Part shown: one piece after another, positions 59,295-64,000 of the stretch
How the letters are laid out: every line of letters starts with the position of its first letter
Position numbering within the stretch: position 1 is the first letter of the stretch
Assembly: GCA_947683425.1 (NCBI GenBank)
Contig: CANTUQ010000101.1
Span: 29,473,001 to 29,537,000 of the forward strand
Reading direction: 5' to 3'
DNA from: Excoecaria cochinchinensis
Lineage: Eukaryota > Streptophyta > Magnoliopsida > Malpighiales > Euphorbiaceae
Length of the DNA: 64,000 nucleotides
The notes under the pieces: model-generated
The model's database searches: none
Told to the model about the DNA's origin: nothing
The model's input: the letters and a program-made list of their open reading frames with translations, nothing else
Program-made: the position numbers and the translations under genes

Positions 59295-59625
59295 TGATAA
59301 TATTATCTAAATGTTTTAAAATCTACAAATTATCTTTTCTGTATTTTATTTTCTCGTTTAAATTATTATGGATTCCATGAGTTGTTTGTTAGACTCAAAA
59401 CGCCATGGTAACAAGGGAAGGCAAATTCTAACACGCAAAGCCCATTTCCAATTTTTCAAACTAAGTTGCCTATGATTTCGACAGCCATAGGCCTACAGAT
59501 AAATCCTCACCGTAAAGGATATTATTTCCATATAATGAATAATTACAAAAATTAATTGAATGTATATAGAATTAATAATAAAAAGAAAAATGCAAAGAGA
59601 GAGAGAGGGTGGGAGAGGGAGCGAC

Positions 59626-60079
59626 CTGGTTCTGAAAAATGGTATTGGCATAGATGGAGAGGAAGACACGCAATAATCCAGCATTCACCATCACAAGCTC
59701 CTCTCTTTCTTCTTCGTCTTCATTTTTATGTTGCAAAGCAGAGAAAAGGCCATTACTGTTCAGTGCTTCAAAATTTCTGGAAAAGCAGCTCAAATCTGCC
59801 GGAGAAACCGATTGAATACAGGAAAACGCAACAGCAGACGGTTCCTATCTGTTCCGATACAAAATTTTGACGGAAATTCGAATTGGCGGATTCGCATAGC
59901 CTTCATGAGTCTCAAAGTAATGGAGTTGAAGCTAAGAAAGTGGCTAGCATCTCGCTGCTCTCGAATCTGCCAAATTAGGAATTCAAATATATGTTATTGT
60001 ATTTGGTTTAGTCAAATTGAGTTTGGAAACAAAAGGAAAAGTTGCAGGGGTGAACTTACGGTGAAGCTTCGGTTTCCAT
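59626..60079 (-). pseudogene. PAD4: 5' fragment of a PAD4-like gene
   Basis: On the minus strand, exon 1 (60079-60060) encodes METEASP and ends CC/GTAAGT. Exon 2 (59966-59626) starts after TTTGGCAG and continues FESSEMLATFLASTPLL, then RLCESAN, FVSEQIGT, VAFSCIQS and VNAGLLRVFLSIYA, ending at CAG/GT. These match the N-terminal lipase-like region of PAD4, a partner of EDS1 in plant immune signalling. Damage: two TGA codons after STPLL (the second where PAD4 has Trp) and a one-base insertion before VAFS. Nothing of the catalytic Ser block or the EP domain follows. The kept intron shows a genomic origin. The PAD4 identity rests on recalled similarity. Confidence 0.6.
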
Positions 60080-60527
60080 GAATTGGAAATTTATATTTTC
60101 TTGAGATTAGATGAAGACAGTTTGAACTGACCCTTTTTTTTCTTCTTCTTTGAAAATTTCTTATAAGTGAATTGAGTTGAAAATTTCTTAGTTTCAATTT
60201 CAAAAATTAGCATTGAATTGAGTTTTCAATTTCAAAAATTTGCATTCAATTGGTTTCATTTGGAATTCTAAAACAGGGGTAGAATGAAACTTATTAAATA
60301 TATTTTCTCTCGAATTTTGATAAAGAACACTTGAATTGGACAAAAAATTCCAAAACGGAGAAGGAGCAGGTGAAAAAAAATGACAGAGAGAGGGAGAACA
60401 AGAAGTGAAGATAAAAAGTTGTATTTCTTAAAACAAAAGTTTAAAAAATGATATTTATGAAAACTACAAGAAAAAGTTGTATTTTTGAAAATAAAGTTAA
60501 AAATGTAATATTTCAAGTAATTTCCTC

Positions 60528-60853
60528 TTTAAATTACAAGTCCGCTTAAGTCCAGCCCGAACTTAGACCAAATCTGAATATGATTAGGTCTAGATACACT
60601 TAATCGTTCAAATTCAATATAAAAAAAATAATAAAGAATTAATGGCGGGAGAAGACTTTTTGAGGAGAATTTATATGGACGTTGGTTTTCCTTTGGTGGG
60701 GTTCCGTCATTAATGCTGAAAGCATCACCGCTCAATTCTAATCCTTTTGATTTTAGCCATGGAGCATAGAGCTGATAATTAACTGTAACATAGCTATAAG
60801 TGACTGCTTTTCTTTCTCATAGTCTAAAGAATTATCTTGGTGCCAGAATTATT
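60528..60853. other. Promoter and leader of the intact receptor kinase
   Basis: The 326 bp between repeat B and the start codon contain no ORF. Since repeat B ends near 60527, the upstream regulatory DNA of this kinase must largely be repeat-derived. Confidence 0.45.
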
Positions 60854-63800
60854 ATGAGAATCCATTTTGTCTTTTTGGCCTATGGAATAATTTTCTTGAA
60901 CTACATCAGTTCCAATTGTCTGCTGGGATATGCCTCGAAATTCCAGAACGTAACAGACAGAGAAGCATTGATGGCAATCAGGGATGCAATAACTGCGGAT
61001 CCAAATGGAGTCTTCAACTCGTGGAATACTTCTCTTCATTACTGTAATTGGCAAGGAATATCCTGCAGCACCAAGCACCCTCACAGGGTGACTGTACTCG
61101 ATTTATCCTCACGGGGTTTGGTCGGTCGTGCCTCTCCCTATATAGGCAATCTAAGCTTCCTCAGCATTATCGTCTTGCGCAACAACACATTCCATGGTGA
61201 AATCCCATCAGAGGTTGGGAAGCTGACTCGGTTACGTGTAATCAGGCTAAGCAACAATTCTTTCCATGGAGAAGTTCCTATAAATCTAACAAGTTGTTTA
61301 AGCCTGAAAGAAATAAACTTTATTGACAACGATCTTGCAGGAAAATTCCCAGTTGAGCTTAGCTCCATACCAAATCTTGCTGCTCTAGGCCTCGGCTCGA
61401 ACAATTTCAGGGATAAGATCCCTCCTTCTCTGGGAAATTTCTCAGCTCTTACAGTGCTTTCTATAGGAGAGGCATATTTGGAAGGGAGCATTCCTGAAGA
61501 AATTGGTCATTTGCCAAGATTGGAGTTTCTAAATTTAGCACCTAACAATTTGACTGGCAGTCTTCCTTCCAGCATCTATAACCTCTCAAGGCTTACTACA
61601 CTATCTGTGGGATTCAATAGACTGAAAGGAAACCTTGCACCAGATATTGGGTTCAGGTTACCAAACCTCCAAGAACTTGATCTTGGAATAAATGAATTCA
61701 CAGGTATCATCCCCAGCTCCTTATCAAATGCTTCTCAGCTTCAGATTATTTCTTTTCCTAGTAATAGGTTTAGCGGACCAATACCTATTGAATTAGGAAG
61801 GTTAGTGAATTTGACATGGGTAGATCTTGGTGCTAACATGCTTGGAAATGGAGTTGGGAATGATTTGGAATTTATAGCATATTTAACTAATTGCAGTAAA
61901 CTTGAGAGGCTTGAAGTGCCAGAAAATATGCTCAAAGGGTCATTGCCAGAAGCCATAGGAAATCTTTCCACCCAAATTACGTATCTTTCACTCGGAACTA
62001 ACCAGCTCTATGGAGTCCTTCCTCCAGGAATAGGGAACCTTGTCAATTTAAATTTATTAAATATGCATTACCTGATGTTGGGTGGCAATATTCCTGATGG
62101 TATTGGCAATCTTGAAAATTTGTTAGAACTTAATTTATCTGGAAACCAGTTGGTAGGAGAAATTCCAGCCTCAATTGGTAATCTCTCTACTTTATATGAT
62201 GTGAATTTAAGCCAAAACAACTTATCAGGAAATATTTCTCCTGGTTTGGGAAACTGTAGAGGCTTATTGCGGTTAGATCTTTCTCAAAATGAGCTCCAAG
62301 GCTCTATTCCTGCATCGTTATTTAGCCCTGCCTCCATGGTATTCATCAATCTGTCGTCGAACACCCTATCCGGTACCCTTCCATTGAATGTTGGAAACTT
62401 GAAACAACTTGAAAGTTTTGACGTCTCCAAGAACAAAGTTTCTGGTGGAATACCAAGTAGTCTTGGATCTTGTATAAGCCTAGTGACGATCCAGATGCAT
62501 GGCAATTTTTTGGAGGGGACAATTCCTGAGTCACTTAGTGGATTGAGAGGACTAGATGCTCTGGATCTCTCACATAATAACTTGTCTGGGACAATACCGG
62601 AGAGTCTTGGAAGGATTCCATTGCTGCAAATTTTAGATCTCTCTTTCAATGATCTGGAAGGTGAAGTTCCACAAACTCGGGCTTTCAAAAACACTAGTGT
62701 TGTTTCTCTTAGTGGAAACACCAAGCTTTGTGGGGGCATACCTGCATTGAAGCTGCATACTTGTATTACCCCACGCTCCAATAAAATAAATTCTCTGGCT
62801 ATCAAAGTGAGTGCTCCATTGTTTTTTCTTGGAGTTTGCTTAGCTGTGTTTGTAGGATACATTCTTCTGTGCCACAAGAAGAAAAAGTTGAGCCGTTCTG
62901 CATCGCTCAAGAATCACTTTATCAGAATTTCTTACCATGAGCTTGTTCAAGCAACTGATTGTTTCTCTGATGCCAATTTAATTGGCTCTGGTAGCTATGC
63001 TTCAGTATATAAAGGATTTCTTCATGAAATTCAATCTTCAGTTGCCGTGAAAGTTTTCAATCTTCGTCAAAGAGGAGCCTCAAAGAGCTTCATCTCTGAA
63101 TGCAAGGCGCTTAGAAATATCCGACACCGAAATCTCCTGAAGATAATAAGTGTCTGTGCAAGTATAGATTATCAGGGCAATGACTTCAGAGCTGTAATAT
63201 ATGAGTTCATGGCCAGGGGGAGCTTGGAAAGTTGGCTACATCAACAAGAAGTGGAAACTAGTGAGCCTGAATTGAGAAATCTGAATCTTGAGCAGAGACT
63301 AAACATTGCCATTGATGTTGCTTCCGCTGTGGAATATCTTCACTGCCATTGCCAGCCACCAGTAGTCCACAGCGATCTCAAGCCAAGCAATGTTCTTCTT
63401 GACGAAGAAATGGCTGCTCATGTGGGTGATTTTGGGCTTGCTAGAGTTCTTTCTTGGGATTTTAATGGTAGACAAACTGACAAATCTAGTTCAAACATTA
63501 TAAAGGGAACTATTGGATATGTTCCACCAGGTAATAAATTAGTTTTTCGCATATTTCTTCTAATTTGTTGGATACAGTAAAAAATTTTAACCAAGTTCGT
63601 TGCAAATGTATATGCAGAATATGGTATGGGTGAAGAAGCATCCATTCAAGGGGATGTTTACAGCTTTGGAATACTTGTGCTGGAGATGTTTACCGGAAGG
63701 AAACCGACAGATGCCATGTTCCAGGGCGATCTAAACCTTCATTGCTTCACCAGAATGTCATTAGCAGCACGAGTAATGGATGTTGTTGATCAAAAGCTAT

Positions 63801-63976
63801 TGCCCGTAAGATTTAGAGAAGAAAAAAAGGTACAGGATTGCTTGGCCTCACTGCTAAGAATTGGAGTTTCGTGTTCTGTGGAGATGCCAAGAGATAGGAT
63901 AGAAATGAGAGACGTTGTAAGGGAACTTCATTTGATAAAGGAAGCCTATATGAAAGAAGATACACGGAAAACATGA
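60854..63976 (+). CDS. LRR-XII receptor-like kinase, intact
   Basis: Two exons (60854-63530 and 63618-63976) give 1,011 residues. The start is the ATG at 60854, directly before a signal peptide (MRIHFVFLAYGIIFL). Next come an LRRNT cap (YCNWQGISCS), about two dozen LRRs, a paired-Cys cap (LCGGIPALKLHTC), a transmembrane helix (about residues 655-675, followed by CHKKKK) and a Ser/Thr kinase from about 693. The kinase has VAVK (about 731), HSDLKPSN (about 839), DFG (about 859) and the activation-segment end GTIGYVPPEYG across the GT-AG intron. Ser before the catalytic Asp makes it non-RD, as in FLS2/EFR/Xa21-class immune receptors. The glycine loop is GSGSYASVYKG, with Ala in place of the usual third Gly. 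The ligand is unknown. The broken kinase at 41734-50218 is its nearest relative in the window. Confidence 0.95.
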
Positions 63977-64000
63977 TGTATACAGGGCAAGACCATCACA

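Larger units (their letters stand above)
55540..60527. mobile_element. Candidate Mutator-like element B with PAD4 fragment and minisatellite
   Basis: It begins at the shared motif GGAGTAATTTCCTCTAATTATAC, continues like the left end of repeat A (AAAATAACAAAAAA, ACAATATTTCAAATAT, TTAATTTCATT), and ends near 60527 with CAAGTAATTTCCTC preceded by the same subterminal units as the right end of A. Inside are a pyrimidine-rich GC-richer zone (55700-55850), a LINE-like ORF fragment, an inverted copy of the 11-bp minisatellite and a two-exon PAD4 fragment on the minus strand. It abuts repeat A directly. Non-autonomous; no transposase seen. Boundaries are approximate. Confidence 0.4.

Noticed and set aside
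50781..60527. Helitron origin for the paired repeats
   Set aside because: The ends do not show TC at 5' or a hairpin plus CTRR at 3'. The shared inverted subterminal motifs fit a TIR element better, although this is not proven.

Overview
The window is nuclear DNA from a flowering plant, most likely a eudicot and perhaps a woody rosid. It is AT-rich, its genes carry short exons with GT-AG introns, several products are chloroplast-targeted, and the repeats are typical of plants (Copia LTR retrotransposons, Stowaway-like MITEs, a tRNA-derived SINE). I cannot name the species from sequence alone.

Layout. 1-4107: a decayed gene made of acidic tandem repeats, then a repeat-rich stretch. 4108-14206: a 10.1-kb Sirevirus-type Copia element on the minus strand, with nearly identical 1.4-kb LTRs and a 5-bp target duplication (CTCAG). 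14329-15245: the last exon of an unrecognised minus-strand gene and a short second copy of the repeat gene. 16269-23952: two paralogous WIYLD-domain genes, with a 73-codon ORF between them. 25065-29253: a 12-exon EGY2-type chloroplast site-2 protease. 29254-35314: about 6 kb of AT-rich intergenic DNA with MITEs and a SINE. 35315-39262: an 11-exon anthranilate synthase alpha subunit, followed at 40299-40790 by a small chimeric transcription unit built partly from a decayed copy of it. 41734-50218: an LRR-XII receptor kinase broken by a 5.3-kb Copia element. 50781-60527: two adjacent Mutator-like or similar repeats. Each carries gene debris (a proline-rich protein in one, a PAD4 5' end in the other) and a >1.2-kb array of an 11-bp monomer; the two arrays are in opposite orientation. 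60854-63976: an intact LRR-XII receptor kinase.

How the genes relate. The housekeeping genes (EGY2, ASA, the WIYLD pair) are unrelated neighbours. The right third is a receptor-kinase cluster of the FLS2/EFR/Xa21 class (non-RD kinases, usually immune receptors), reshaped by transposition: one member is split by a retrotransposon, and a fragment of another immune gene, PAD4, lies antisense within a repeat beside the intact member. If the Copia element is removed from the broken kinase with one copy of the ATCTT target duplication, 1,028 codons remain in frame without a stop.

Exon boundaries come from reading splice signals and phase by eye. Counts of LTR differences are also by eye.
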